Assembly: GCA_947499305.1 (NCBI GenBank)
Contig: CANMNN010000003.1
Span: 124,001-188,000, forward strand
Source of the DNA: an uncultured Arenicella sp.
GTDB taxonomy: Bacteria > Pseudomonadota > Gammaproteobacteria > Arenicellales > Arenicellaceae
Length of the DNA stretch: 64,000 bases
Reading direction: 5' to 3'
The position numbers were made by a program, and so were the translations under genes. Of this stretch, positions 27,318 through 35,961 are shown in pieces. The notes beneath the pieces were generated by a model. That model had not been told where the DNA came from and did no database searches. It saw nothing but the letters and a program-made list of their open reading frames with translations. Positions within the stretch are counted from its first letter, which is position 1, and each line of letters begins with the position of its first letter.

Positions 27318-29474
27318 ATGAGCAAGAACACGCGCAGCCTTTTACATGCCAGATTTTCGATAATGACCAAAGCATTTGCTATTGCGGGCTTGCTTATGTG
27401 TGTCAATTTTGCAGCGGCAGGCACTCTAAGCTACCCCGAAACCATGAAGGGTGAGGTAGTTGATAGCTATTTTGGCGCGGAAGTTGCTGATCCATATCGC
27501 TGGCTTGAAGACGATAGTAGCGATGAAACAGGCGCTTGGGTTGCTGCTCAAAATAAGCTTACCTTTGGCGAACTTGAGAAAATTCAATACCGAGATGAAA
27601 TCTCAGCACGATTAACCGACAATATTAATTTTGAGCGGGTAAGTTCGCCGTTCAAAGAGGGCGCTTACACTTATTTTTATAAAAACGATGGCCTACAGAA
27701 TCATCAAGTTGTCTATCGGCAAAAAGGGAATGATGAACCAGAGGTGTTTTTAGACCCAAACACTTTTAGTGATGATGGCACAACATCTCTCGCGCAACTG
27801 ACTTTTTCAGATGACGGTAAAATCGCTGCTTATTCAATTTCTGAAGGTGGCAGCGATTGGCGTAAAATAATTATCATCGACGCTCATACAGGTAAGCAGC
27901 TCGAAGAAGAGTTAGTGGATGTTAAGTTTTCCTCTATCTCTTGGTTTAAGAATGAGGGTTTTTATTATTCTAGTTACGATAAGCCAAAGGGTAGCGAGCT
28001 CTCAGCAAAAACCGATCAACATAAACTCTACTATCATAAGCTTGGAAGTAAGCAGAGCGATGATAAACTGATTTTCGGTGGCACTGAGCAAGAGAAACAT
28101 CGCTACATTAGCGGTTACGTTACTGAAGATAATCGCTACTTAGTCATACTTGGTCAAAACTCTACCTCGGGCAATGACCTTCGATTCAAAGACCTAAGCC
28201 GTAATGACAGTGAAATTATCACCGTGGTCGATAACTTTGATTCAGACAGTTACATTCTGGATAACATTGGCAGCAAGTTGTTTATTGTAACTAATCTTAA
28301 TGCGCCAAATAAAAAACTCGTAACGGTAAACGCAGCCAAACCCTCGCCTTCAAATTGGAAAGATTTGGTGGCCGAGACTGACAACGTTGTTTCCTTTACA
28401 ACCGGAGGCGGTTTCTTGTTTGCTGAGTATATGATCGATGCCGCTTCCAAAATCATGCAATATGATTATGTTGGTAAGCTAGTGCGAGAGATTGAGTTGC
28501 CAGGTGTTGGTTCTGCTTCGTCGATTTCGGGGCGTCGTTCAGAGCACGAGTTGTATTATGGTTTCTCAAATTACATCACACCTAATACCCTGTTTTCGTT
28601 TTCAACTAAAACAGGTAAGTCAACAATTTATCGTAAGTCAGGTGCTAAGTTTGATTCTGAGAATTACGTTTCGGAGCAGGTGTTCTATTCTTCGAAAGAT
28701 GGCACTAAAGTGCCAATGATTATCACGCATAAAAAAGGTTTGAAGCGCGATTCGGCAAACCCGACAATGTTATATGGCTATGGTGGTTTTAATATTAGTC
28801 TTACACCGAGATTCTCGATTACGAACAAGGTTTGGCTTGATGCTGGAGGCGTGCTCGCCGTAGCAAACTTACGGGGCGGCGGAGAGTATGGTAAAGCTTG
28901 GCATGACGACGGCCGTTTAATGAATAAGCAAAATGTTTTCGACGACTTTATCGCCGCAGGCGAATATTTGGTTGAGCAAAAAATCACTTCGCCAGATTAT
29001 CTAGCTATAAGAGGCGGTTCAAACGGTGGCTTACTGGTTGGCGCCGTTATGACACAAAGACCCGAACTCTTCAAAGTAGCAATCGCCCAAGTAGGTGTGT
29101 TAGACATGCTTCGTTATCACACGTTTACTGCAGGAGCAGGCTGGGCCTATGATTACGGCACCTCAGAGCAGAGTGAGGAAATGTTCGAATATCTTAAAGG
29201 CTATTCGCCCTTGCACAATATTAAAAGCGGAATCAGTTACCCAGCAACCTTAATCACCACCGCTGATCACGACGATCGAGTGGTGCCCGCACATTCTTTT
29301 AAGTTTGCCGCTGAGTTGCAGGCAAAACACACAGGCGACGCGCCGACCTTAATTCGAATAGACACAAATGCGGGCCATGGTGCTGGTATGTCTATCTCAA
29401 AAGTTGTTGAGTTATATGCGGATATCTATTCTTTTACCCTACACAACATGGGGATCAAGAAACCGTTTAATTAG
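27318..29474 (+). CDS. Secreted prolyl oligopeptidase (S9A)
   Basis: The 718-residue enzyme has an N-terminal signal peptide (a second Met at residue 16 starts its core), an SxYPET motif and a beta-propeller to about residue 430. The hydrolase domain has Ser568 in RGGSNGGLLVG, Asp652 in HDDRVVPAHS and His687 in NAGHGAGM, a complete catalytic triad. WLDAGGVLAVANLRGGGEYG is typical of S9A. It hydrolyses short peptides after Pro and probably works in the periplasm or medium. It overlaps the XRE gene stop by four bases on the other strand. Confidence 0.95.
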   Translation: MSKNTRSLLHARFSIMTKAFAIAGLLMCVNFAAAGTLSYPETMKGEVVDSYFGAEVADPYRWLEDDSSDETGAWVAAQNKLTFGELEKIQYRDEISARLTDNINFERVSSPFKEGAYTYFYKNDGLQNHQVVYRQKGNDEPEVFLDPNTFSDDGTTSLAQLTFSDDGKIAAYSISEGGSDWRKIIIIDAHTGKQLEEELVDVKFSSISWFKNEGFYYSSYDKPKGSELSAKTDQHKLYYHKLGSKQSDDKLIFGGTEQEKHRYISGYVTEDNRYLVILGQNSTSGNDLRFKDLSRNDSEIITVVDNFDSDSYILDNIGSKLFIVTNLNAPNKKLVTVNAAKPSPSNWKDLVAETDNVVSFTTGGGFLFAEYMIDAASKIMQYDYVGKLVREIELPGVGSASSISGRRSEHELYYGFSNYITPNTLFSFSTKTGKSTIYRKSGAKFDSENYVSEQVFYSSKDGTKVPMIITHKKGLKRDSANPTMLYGYGGFNISLTPRFSITNKVWLDAGGVLAVANLRGGGEYGKAWHDDGRLMNKQNVFDDFIAAGEYLVEQKITSPDYLAIRGGSNGGLLVGAVMTQRPELFKVAIAQVGVLDMLRYHTFTAGAGWAYDYGTSEQSEEMFEYLKGYSPLHNIKSGISYPATLITTADHDDRVVPAHSFKFAAELQAKHTGDAPTLIRIDTNAGHGAGMSISKVVELYADIYSFTLHNMGIKKPFN

Positions 29475-29659
29475 CCTTTGAAAATGGCCTCAATTGGCAT
29501 CTCGAATAAGCGAGAGATTTTAAATGCGAGAGGCAAGCTCGGATCGAACTTGCCTTTCTCTATGGCATTGATTGTTTGTCGTGATACGGCCAAGGCAGCT
29601 GCTAGGTCGGCTTGGGTTAGCTTTCTTGCTGCACGCAGTTGTTTTAGAGAGTTTTCCAT
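29471..29659 (-). CDS. Small XRE family helix-turn-helix regulator
   Basis: The 62-residue protein is little more than a Cro/C1-type HTH: RAARKLTQADLAAALAVSRQ, then INAIEKGKFDPSLPLAFKI, ending LFEMPIEAIF. This matches the small YozG-type regulators. It lies 32 bases after a membrane protein gene on the same strand, and a pair of palindromes sits at the promoter of that gene. It is probably an autorepressor of the two-gene unit. Confidence 0.92.
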   Translation of the reverse strand: MENSLKQLRAARKLTQADLAAALAVSRQTINAIEKGKFDPSLPLAFKISRLFEMPIEAIFKG

Positions 29660-29691
29660 TTTATTTCAATGATTATTGTTTTCCGGGGCGC

Positions 29692-30096
29692 TTACTTGTA
29701 ACGCAGATGCCCTAATAAAACGGCTCCCAAGTAACATAGCGACATGACCACCAATAACACGGTTAGGTCCGACTCCTGGGCTAATACGCCAGCTTGATTT
29801 AAGGTAATCAGAATAGGAAAGCTTATCAAGCCAACCCCTAGTGTGGTACCCATTGCATTGAGCTGTATTCGTTGCTGAAGCTCATCCAACCCAAGAAGGT
29901 GAGCTCGATTGCGCATAATCATGTAAACGCCAGCGGCGACGTTTAGGCCTAAGGCGATCCATTTCAAACCAGGGCTGTTGTTCCAATTTATAAAGTTCAG
30001 AAGTGCAAAGCTTAGTAGCCATAGCGATGTAGAAACTGCCAGCTTAATCGTGTTTGACTTTTGCAGTGCTTGCCAGTTCTCTTGTGTGGGATTCAT
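29692..30096 (-). CDS. Small membrane protein paired with XRE regulator
   Basis: The 134-residue protein has four hydrophobic helices near residues 19-38, 45-62, 84-104 and 112-130. LGLDELQQRIQLNAM lies between helices 2 and 3. That DELQxRIQ motif is familiar from small membrane proteins encoded next to short XRE regulators in other gammaproteobacteria. The function is unknown. It is the first gene of the pair, with promoter and operators directly upstream. Confidence 0.82.
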   Translation of the reverse strand: MNPTQENWQALQKSNTIKLAVSTSLWLLSFALLNFINWNNSPGLKWIALGLNVAAGVYMIMRNRAHLLGLDELQQRIQLNAMGTTLGVGLISFPILITLNQAGVLAQESDLTVLLVVMSLCYLGAVLLGHLRYK

Positions 30097-30111
30097 GGTA
30101 ACCTCGTTTTT

Positions 30112-30167
30112 TGTAAAGTTAGCTTTACATTATAGTTTGCACCTCTGGGTGTCAAGTAGGCTTTACA
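30112..30167 (-). promoter_or_regulatory. Promoter and twin operators of the membrane protein/XRE unit
   Basis: On the minus strand a consensus -35 TTGACA (30150-30155) and -10 TATAAT (30129-30134) are 15 bases apart. A perfect palindrome TGTAAAGTTAGCTTTACA (30112-30129) sits just after the -10. A one-mismatch copy with arms TGTCAAG and CTTTACA (30150-30167) covers the -35. The sites flank the promoter and are well placed for repression by the small XRE protein. Confidence 0.75.
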
Positions 30168-30270
30168 ATTTGTCCTCGCCGAACGATAAGGTTAATGGAA
30201 GTCTAACCCTGAATTGGCGTACTATTAGAGAAAGAGGTCAGCAATTATAGAGATTTATAGGAATACTGAA

Positions 30271-30948
30271 ATGAACAGTCCAAAAAAGAAAATCAATAGC
30301 TTGCTCGTGGTGATCGCAATATTTAGCGGCCCAATTGGCGCTCAAACTGAGGTAGATGCGATCTCTAAGGTCGATCAAAATCAAGCAGAAGTGATGCAAG
30401 TAGAGGTTGGAAATCCAGATCTGGCTCTGTGGGAGCAGACCAAAGCCCGGCCGAATTTAACCAATCTTGGAAAATATTTGGAGAAATTTCCGAACGGGAT
30501 ATATGCCGCAGAAGCTAGAGAAAAGTTTGATCTCCTAGAAACCAAAGCACGTAAACAGGCCGCTGATGATAAGGCTCTCGAAGCTTATCGAAAAACTAAA
30601 ATTGAAAATGGTGTTGTGCTCGAACTGAATAGTCGATTTGATGAACTCAAGCCTTACATTCGCTCGATGCTTAATTCTTGTGGGTATCAAACAGTTACGA
30701 AAGAGCGTTTTGCTAAAAAGGTATACCCAACTATCGCGATCGACGGCTCAATGTTTAATGGGCGTTCTGATCTTGAGCATTCGGTGACGCTTAACTTATC
30801 TGTAGTATTAAAAACAAAGAATCGTCAAATAAAGGCTCGAGAGCGTATGCTGTCTTATCGAACTTCAGAAGTAAGCGCCCACAAAGCTTTGCAAGCGGCT
30901 TTTGAAGATATTGGCGCGCAGATGAATAGCGGCGGTTTTTGTATTTAG
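30271..30948 (+). CDS. Secreted hypothetical protein with a helical YPxG-like repeat
   Basis: I do not recognise the 225-residue protein as a whole. A signal peptide (residues 8-25, ending IGAQ) precedes a segment reading YLEKFPNGIYAAEAREKFDL. This resembles the short helical repeats (YLxxYPxGxxAxxAxxRL) next to caspase-like or outer-membrane proteins. The C-terminal half has a mixed fold with two or three Cys residues and no clear motif. The gene is divergent from the XRE/membrane unit and probably monocistronic. Confidence 0.7.
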   Translation: MNSPKKKINSLLVVIAIFSGPIGAQTEVDAISKVDQNQAEVMQVEVGNPDLALWEQTKARPNLTNLGKYLEKFPNGIYAAEAREKFDLLETKARKQAADDKALEAYRKTKIENGVVLELNSRFDELKPYIRSMLNSCGYQTVTKERFAKKVYPTIAIDGSMFNGRSDLEHSVTLNLSVVLKTKNRQIKARERMLSYRTSEVSAHKALQAAFEDIGAQMNSGGFCI

Positions 30949-31265
30949 AGTTTATCGTCAAATGTTAGGCCATTAGTTAAAGGATTGCTAACGGCTAAGC
31001 TGTTCCACTTGTCTCATAGATGCGACTTAATTCCTGCTTGAGATTTATCTTTTTGAGATCGTTGCTTGAGCCTTGAACAAGTTTATTGGACAAAATCCGC
31101 AAAATTTAAGCACCGGCGTTCAAGACCGGCTCTGCTGATCTTTTGCATACGTATTCATAGCTATTCTGCGACTTGAATACGTATGCAAAACTAACAAAAC
31201 AGTATCGATGTAACCTAAAGTCATAGCCCCTATATCTACCAGCTATATCTTGGAGAACCCGTACT
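30949..31265. other. Intergenic region upstream of alpha-amylase
   Basis: No gene is visible in this 317-base stretch. The notable content is the pair of ACGT-centred palindromes described separately. The rest contains a short direct repeat of GCTTGAG near 31040-31075 and a weak CCGG-9-CCGG element near 31113. I could not place a convincing -35/-10 pair. Confidence 0.6.
31141..31190 (+). repeat. Twin LacI-type operators upstream of alpha-amylase
   Basis: Two 17-base arms, TTTTGCATACGTATTCA (31141-31157) and its exact reverse complement (31174-31190), are separated by 16 bases. Each arm contains the 8-base palindrome ATACGTAT, and the centres are 30 bases apart, close to three helical turns. 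A central CG in a palindrome is the hallmark of LacI-family operators, and sugar-utilisation genes are often controlled this way. No LacI-family gene is in the window. Confidence 0.7.
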
Positions 31266-33170
31266 ATGCCTAGTAATTATCGTCTAAAAAACCTTAATTC
31301 AAAGCGCAAGAAGTCGTCGCGCAAAACCTCAACTTGGCGCAGCAGCCTTATCGCTCTATCGCTTGCTGGCGCGATCAGCATGCCCGCATTCGCCCAATCG
31401 AATGGAGATACGTTTGTTCATTTATTTGAATGGGATTGGGACGACATTGGTCGTGAATGTACCGACTTTCTTGGCCCCAAGGGCTATAAGGCAGTTCAAG
31501 TCCCACCTCCGCAAGAGCATCGCTCAAAAGACTTCGGCGCTGACGATGAAGATGCCTGGTGGCTTCGCTATCAACCAATGAGTTATTCAATTGGGAATAG
31601 TCGAAGCGGTACCGAAGCGCAGTTTCAGCAAATGGTTACGGACTGTAATAATGCCGGTGTTGATATCTATGTTGATGCGGTAATCAATCATCTGGCCGCC
31701 GACGGTGGCCAAGGTACACCGAGTACCGAAGGACGCACTGCACAGGATAAATTCTACCCGTACATACCCTACGACAATAACAACTTCAATAATTGTGGAA
31801 AGCCAGAAATTGAAGGCGGCGACTACAACAATAATGCGTTTAATGTACGTTACTGTGACTTGGTGAAATTGGATGACTTGAAAACTGGTTCAGAAAAAGT
31901 GCGCTCCAATATCGTTGGTTTTATGAACGGCCTGATTGATATGGGGGTTAAAGGATTTCGCATTGATGCGGCCAAACATATGCCGCCCGCAGATATTCAA
32001 AACATTATTTCTCGCTTAAAACCCATAACTGGAACCAATACTCCTGTATATATCTTTCAGGAAGTTATTGATAAGGTCCCAGGCAGCGAAGCCATTCGCG
32101 CTACTGAGTACTCAGGCTTCTCAGACGTGACCGAATTTCAATGGGCTGAAAACATTGGTAGAAAATTCCAAAACTTGTTCGAGCCTCAATTCGGCGCAAA
32201 TGGCAAGTTAGCAGACCTAGAAACTATCGGCTCGCCAGCTTGGGGCATGCTCCCAAGTGATAAAGCGGTGATCTTCGTTTCAAATCATGATGACCAGCGT
32301 GGTGACGGCCGCTTTGCCGTTGTAGACTTTAACGACGAGCAAGGTCTTAACTTTATTGCTGAAGCGTACCAAATGGCGCAAGCCTATGGTTACCCAAAAG
32401 TGATGTCGAGCTACTACTTTAATGCCAATGAACCTCGAGCGGTTAGTCGGCCGGCGATTGAAGGCCCTGATTCGCCAATCGGCGGTTGTGAGGCCCCTTA
32501 TGGCCCAAATCGAGGTGGCTCTGAAGGTTGGGTTTGTGAGCATAGATGGGAGGGGTTGGCTAACATGGTTGCTTTTCGTAAAGCTGCTGAAAATCAACCG
32601 CAAACCAACTGGTGGGATAATAATTCCAACCAGATCGCATTCGGTCGAAATGGAAAAGGCTTTATAGCCATAAATGCCGATGATTTCGCCATGCAGCAGC
32701 AGTTAACAACTGGAATGGCGGACGGCGACTATTGCAATATCCTTGAAGGCTCGTTTGTTGGTAATCAGTGTACGGGCCAAGTGATTTCAGTGTCGGGCGG
32801 TAAAATCAATGTGGATCTACCGAACAAAAATACAGCCTTAGCTATTCATGTAAATGCTAAGCTCGGCGGCATTGTTGTCGGAGGTGACCGCGATGTGAGC
32901 TTTACCTGTAACAATGGTAATACCAGTTTTGGTACCAGTGTTTATGTGGTGGGCAATAGCCCGGAGTTAGGTAATTGGAGTCCTGCAAATGCGGTTAAGC
33001 TTGACCCAACATCTTACCCAACATGGACGGGCACTATTACTCTGCCTGAGAACCAAGCGGCCGAATGGAAGTGTATTAAGCGTCTAGAAAGCGGCGGCGG
33101 TACGCAATGGCAAGGTGGTTCGAACAATCAACTTGGCGCTCAAGCGACCAGCACGCAAGGTTCATTTTAA
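31266..33170 (+). CDS. Secreted alpha-amylase (GH13) with C-terminal CBM20
   Basis: The 634-residue enzyme has a long signal peptide (basic start, core SLIALSLAGAISMPAFAQ). The GH13 barrel shows DAVINHLA, the nucleophile Asp234 in GFRIDAAKH, the acid Glu266 in FQEVID and Asp342 in FVSNHDDQRG. The last 100 residues (VSFTCNNGNTSFGTSVYVVG, then NSPELGNWSPANAVKL) form a CBM20 starch-binding domain. It would hydrolyse alpha-1,4-glucans outside the cell. Regulation by a LacI-type sugar repressor at the twin operators is likely. Confidence 0.95.
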   Translation: MPSNYRLKNLNSKRKKSSRKTSTWRSSLIALSLAGAISMPAFAQSNGDTFVHLFEWDWDDIGRECTDFLGPKGYKAVQVPPPQEHRSKDFGADDEDAWWLRYQPMSYSIGNSRSGTEAQFQQMVTDCNNAGVDIYVDAVINHLAADGGQGTPSTEGRTAQDKFYPYIPYDNNNFNNCGKPEIEGGDYNNNAFNVRYCDLVKLDDLKTGSEKVRSNIVGFMNGLIDMGVKGFRIDAAKHMPPADIQNIISRLKPITGTNTPVYIFQEVIDKVPGSEAIRATEYSGFSDVTEFQWAENIGRKFQNLFEPQFGANGKLADLETIGSPAWGMLPSDKAVIFVSNHDDQRGDGRFAVVDFNDEQGLNFIAEAYQMAQAYGYPKVMSSYYFNANEPRAVSRPAIEGPDSPIGGCEAPYGPNRGGSEGWVCEHRWEGLANMVAFRKAAENQPQTNWWDNNSNQIAFGRNGKGFIAINADDFAMQQQLTTGMADGDYCNILEGSFVGNQCTGQVISVSGGKINVDLPNKNTALAIHVNAKLGGIVVGGDRDVSFTCNNGNTSFGTSVYVVGNSPELGNWSPANAVKLDPTSYPTWTGTITLPENQAAEWKCIKRLESGGGTQWQGGSNNQLGAQATSTQGSF

Positions 33171-33192
33171 GCGCACCTGATTCTGTATATTT

Positions 33193-33225
33193 GCCTCGGC
33201 GCCATGACGGTGCCGGGGCTTTTTA
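33193..33225 (+). terminator. Rho-independent terminator after alpha-amylase
   Basis: GCCTCGGCGCC and GGTGCCGGGGC pair around a short loop (ATGAC) and the stem is followed by TTTTTA. Two mismatches or G-T pairs are in the stem. It lies about 20 bases after the amylase stop. Confidence 0.8.
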
Positions 33226-33250
33226 TTGACTCATTACAGCACCTGATAGA

Positions 33251-34528
33251 CTAGGTTCGGTTGCTTTGTCGCCAAGCGCGGTAGCGTTTTGTACGCAGCT
33301 TTGTCTTAAGTTGCCCCACGATCAATGCTAACCACGGCCACATTTTCGGTTTGGGCGCCTTGCCTGCCGCCATGCGACTGAGCTGAGCTTTGGTGATGGC
33401 CATGGTTGCCAAAGCGCCCAAGGTTTTATTCTTCCAGTTAGCCATTGGTAATTGAATTTCTAAATTTTGACCACGCTTCCATTGGTTGGCAAGATCGGGT
33501 TGATACGCCATCGCACGCGCGATGCCTACCATGTCGATGGCAATGCCTAGTTCTCTGTTATCGTCAGACACATCAAGCGCCAGCTCGGCAACCGCGCGCT
33601 TTGTTATGCCCCCGGTGACCATAATTGGCATGGTCGCGACAGCTGAAATATCTCGAGCAAAATCGACAAAGTAAGCTTCTCGACGAGTGGTGCTATCACC
33701 ACTACTTGGCTCAGAAGCATTACCAGACATAGCTGGGCTCTCATAGCTCCCGCCTGAAAGTTCAACCAAATCTAAATCGTAGTCATTTAGCTGCTCAACA
33801 AGCCATTTCGCGTCTTCTGCAGCAAAACCACCTTTTTGAAAGTCGGCTGAATTTAACTTTACCGACACGCAGAAATCCCTGCTAACCTTTGCGCGTACTG
33901 AATTGATTACTTCAAAGATAATGCGCGAACGATTCTCTAAGCTGCCGCCCCATTGATCGTCTCGTTGGTTCACCAATGGAGATAAAAATTGACTAAGCAA
34001 ATAGCCATGCGCAGCATGTATTTGCACACCCGTAAAACCAGCCTGCTCTGCTAGGGCCGCGGTTGTCGCAAAGCGTTGAATCAAATCTTGGATTTGCTCT
34101 TCGGTCATCGCCTTAGGTTGTGCAAATAATTTTGAAAATCCTGGAATGTTGAGAGCGATCGCCGATGGGGCAAGTGCTTGTTCTCCCATCGCTTCATAGA
34201 CCTGTCTACCTGGGTGATTAATCTGCATCCAAAGATGATTGCCATTGCAGGTTCCTGCGGCTGCCCATTTGCGAAAATAATCTAGATTTTGAGCATCTTC
34301 AAGTACTACTCCACCAGGACCTGTCATCGCGTCTGAACTAATCATTACATTACCCGTGAGCAGTAAACCCGCGCCGCCGTTGGACCAATTTCTATAGAGC
34401 GTATAAAGTGCCTTGCCCGGTACTTGACCGTCGTCGCTTAGGTTCTCTTCCATTGCGGCCTTGCAGAGTCTATTGGGTATCTCTTGGCCGTTGGGCAAAG
34501 AAAGAGGGCTGAATAAAATGGAGGTCAT
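33251..34528 (-). CDS. NADH:flavin oxidoreductase (old yellow enzyme family)
   Basis: The 425-residue flavoprotein has an FMN-binding TIM barrel: LFSPLSLPNGQEIPNRL at the N terminus, GFTGVQIHAAHGYLLSQFLS with the substrate-binding His residues, and NQRDDQWGGSLENRSR. The segment MVTGGITKRAVAEL and GIARAMAYQP close the barrel. The length and segment order resemble the bacterial group that reduces enones or fatty-acid derivatives without an iron-sulfur domain. It is divergent from the serine hydrolase gene. The substrate is unknown. Confidence 0.92.
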   Translation of the reverse strand: MTSILFSPLSLPNGQEIPNRLCKAAMEENLSDDGQVPGKALYTLYRNWSNGGAGLLLTGNVMISSDAMTGPGGVVLEDAQNLDYFRKWAAAGTCNGNHLWMQINHPGRQVYEAMGEQALAPSAIALNIPGFSKLFAQPKAMTEEQIQDLIQRFATTAALAEQAGFTGVQIHAAHGYLLSQFLSPLVNQRDDQWGGSLENRSRIIFEVINSVRAKVSRDFCVSVKLNSADFQKGGFAAEDAKWLVEQLNDYDLDLVELSGGSYESPAMSGNASEPSSGDSTTRREAYFVDFARDISAVATMPIMVTGGITKRAVAELALDVSDDNRELGIAIDMVGIARAMAYQPDLANQWKRGQNLEIQLPMANWKNKTLGALATMAITKAQLSRMAAGKAPKPKMWPWLALIVGQLKTKLRTKRYRAWRQSNRT

Positions 34529-34746
34529 AATAATTGTTTGCAGGGTGTTGATTTAGTTCGAGCACTCAATGAGCGGATTCAATGTAGCTTGTTAGTCAGT
34601 ACTCGCTGGCGTCATGCGTCTAGTTTATACTAAATTCTATGATGGGTAATTCTACCCAAACACCACGATAAAACTCAGCTCTATTGTTATGACGGGCGCT
34701 GTTTAATTTGACCCTCGAGTCGCTTCTAAAAATTGTTGGATCAATT

Positions 34747-35958
34747 ATGAAAATATTAAAATCGATTGTTGTACTTGTTCTATTGCTGTCTCTGGCGTTT
34801 GCTGGTTGGTACTACCGACCGTGGTCTGATTTCTCGCCAGCTCGCATGGCCGTGCTTGAAGATCCGAGCCAGATAGCGACAAGCTTTCGAACCATGAGCG
34901 ATATCGTGCCGTATAAAACGGTTCGCAAAGGCGCAAACACTTCTGAATTCCGAGAGCAGTTGGTGCCATTGGAAATAGACTTTAGTTTCAAAGGCCAGCA
35001 AAAGAGCTTGGACCAGTTTCTGCAAGAATCTGGAACCACCGGCTTATTGGTACTCAAAGGGGGCGTTCTGCGCAATGAGCAGTATTTGAATGGTGGTGCG
35101 CGCGACTCGTTATTTACATCTTGGTCGGTTGCTAAAAGCTTTATCGCAACGGGGATAGTGATGGCTCTAGAAGAGGGTTTGATCGATAGTCTTGATGATA
35201 CTGCTGCGAAATACGCGCCTCAATATGCGGGTTCTGATTTTGGTGACAGCTCTTTAAAAAGTCTGTTGGCAATGAGTACGGGTGTTGAGTTCAATGAAGA
35301 TTATGTCTCTGATGATTCTGATATACGTCCGTTTTTCTTTGACAGTTTTATTTTAGGTAAAGATCCTGACTTGCTGCTAAAACCGTTTAAAAAGAACCGA
35401 GAAGCGTTTAGTGATTTTGATTACATATCGCCTAATTCACACGTTTTATCAGCGGTTTTACGCGGAGTTTACAAACAGCCTATTGCCGACATTGTAAGCC
35501 AGAAAATATGGCAGCCAATGGGCATGGAGGCCGATGCAACTTGGCTTCAGCATCGGGATGACGATAAAGGTATTGCGCTTGGCTATTGTTGTTTGAATGC
35601 GCGTCTGCGGGATTACGCTCGATTCGGCCAGTTCTATTTAGAGGCGAGCAATGGCAAAGGCTTAGGGGTTGAAGTTTTGCCGAGCGATTGGCTTGCGAAA
35701 CTGCCACAACCGGCTTCGGCCGGGCACGCCCCGGGCGGCGAAGATTACAGTGGACGCGGCTACAGCTCTCACTTTTGGCTGCCGCAATACGAGCAAGGAG
35801 TATATTTCGCCGCGGGTGTTTATGGCCAATTTATATGGGTTGACCCAAAGCGTGATTTAGTAATCGTTAAAACGTCGGCTGATAACGACTTTCTAACTCG
35901 CTTTAACGAAACTGAGGCGGCCTTTACTGCGATCTCCAAGCATTTTGATTTGCAGTAG
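34747..35958 (+). CDS. Secreted serine hydrolase, class C beta-lactamase fold
   Basis: A signal-anchor or signal peptide (LKSIVVLVLLLSLAFAGWYY) is followed by a beta-lactamase-like domain. Its nucleophile motif is SVAK in FTSWSVAKSFIATG, and the Tyr motif is DYISPNSHVLSAVL. The pattern is that of 6-aminohexanoate-dimer hydrolase or EstB-type proteins rather than a true beta-lactamase. The start is the ATG giving 403 residues; an in-frame upstream start 13 codons earlier is less likely. The substrate is unknown. Confidence 0.88.
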   Translation: MKILKSIVVLVLLLSLAFAGWYYRPWSDFSPARMAVLEDPSQIATSFRTMSDIVPYKTVRKGANTSEFREQLVPLEIDFSFKGQQKSLDQFLQESGTTGLLVLKGGVLRNEQYLNGGARDSLFTSWSVAKSFIATGIVMALEEGLIDSLDDTAAKYAPQYAGSDFGDSSLKSLLAMSTGVEFNEDYVSDDSDIRPFFFDSFILGKDPDLLLKPFKKNREAFSDFDYISPNSHVLSAVLRGVYKQPIADIVSQKIWQPMGMEADATWLQHRDDDKGIALGYCCLNARLRDYARFGQFYLEASNGKGLGVEVLPSDWLAKLPQPASAGHAPGGEDYSGRGYSSHFWLPQYEQGVYFAAGVYGQFIWVDPKRDLVIVKTSADNDFLTRFNETEAAFTAISKHFDLQ

Positions 35959-35961
35959 CTC

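Noticed and set aside
31141-31190. CRISPR or transposon end
   Set aside because: Only one inverted pair with 16 bases between; there are no further repeats, spacers or transposase. Operator pair is a better reading.
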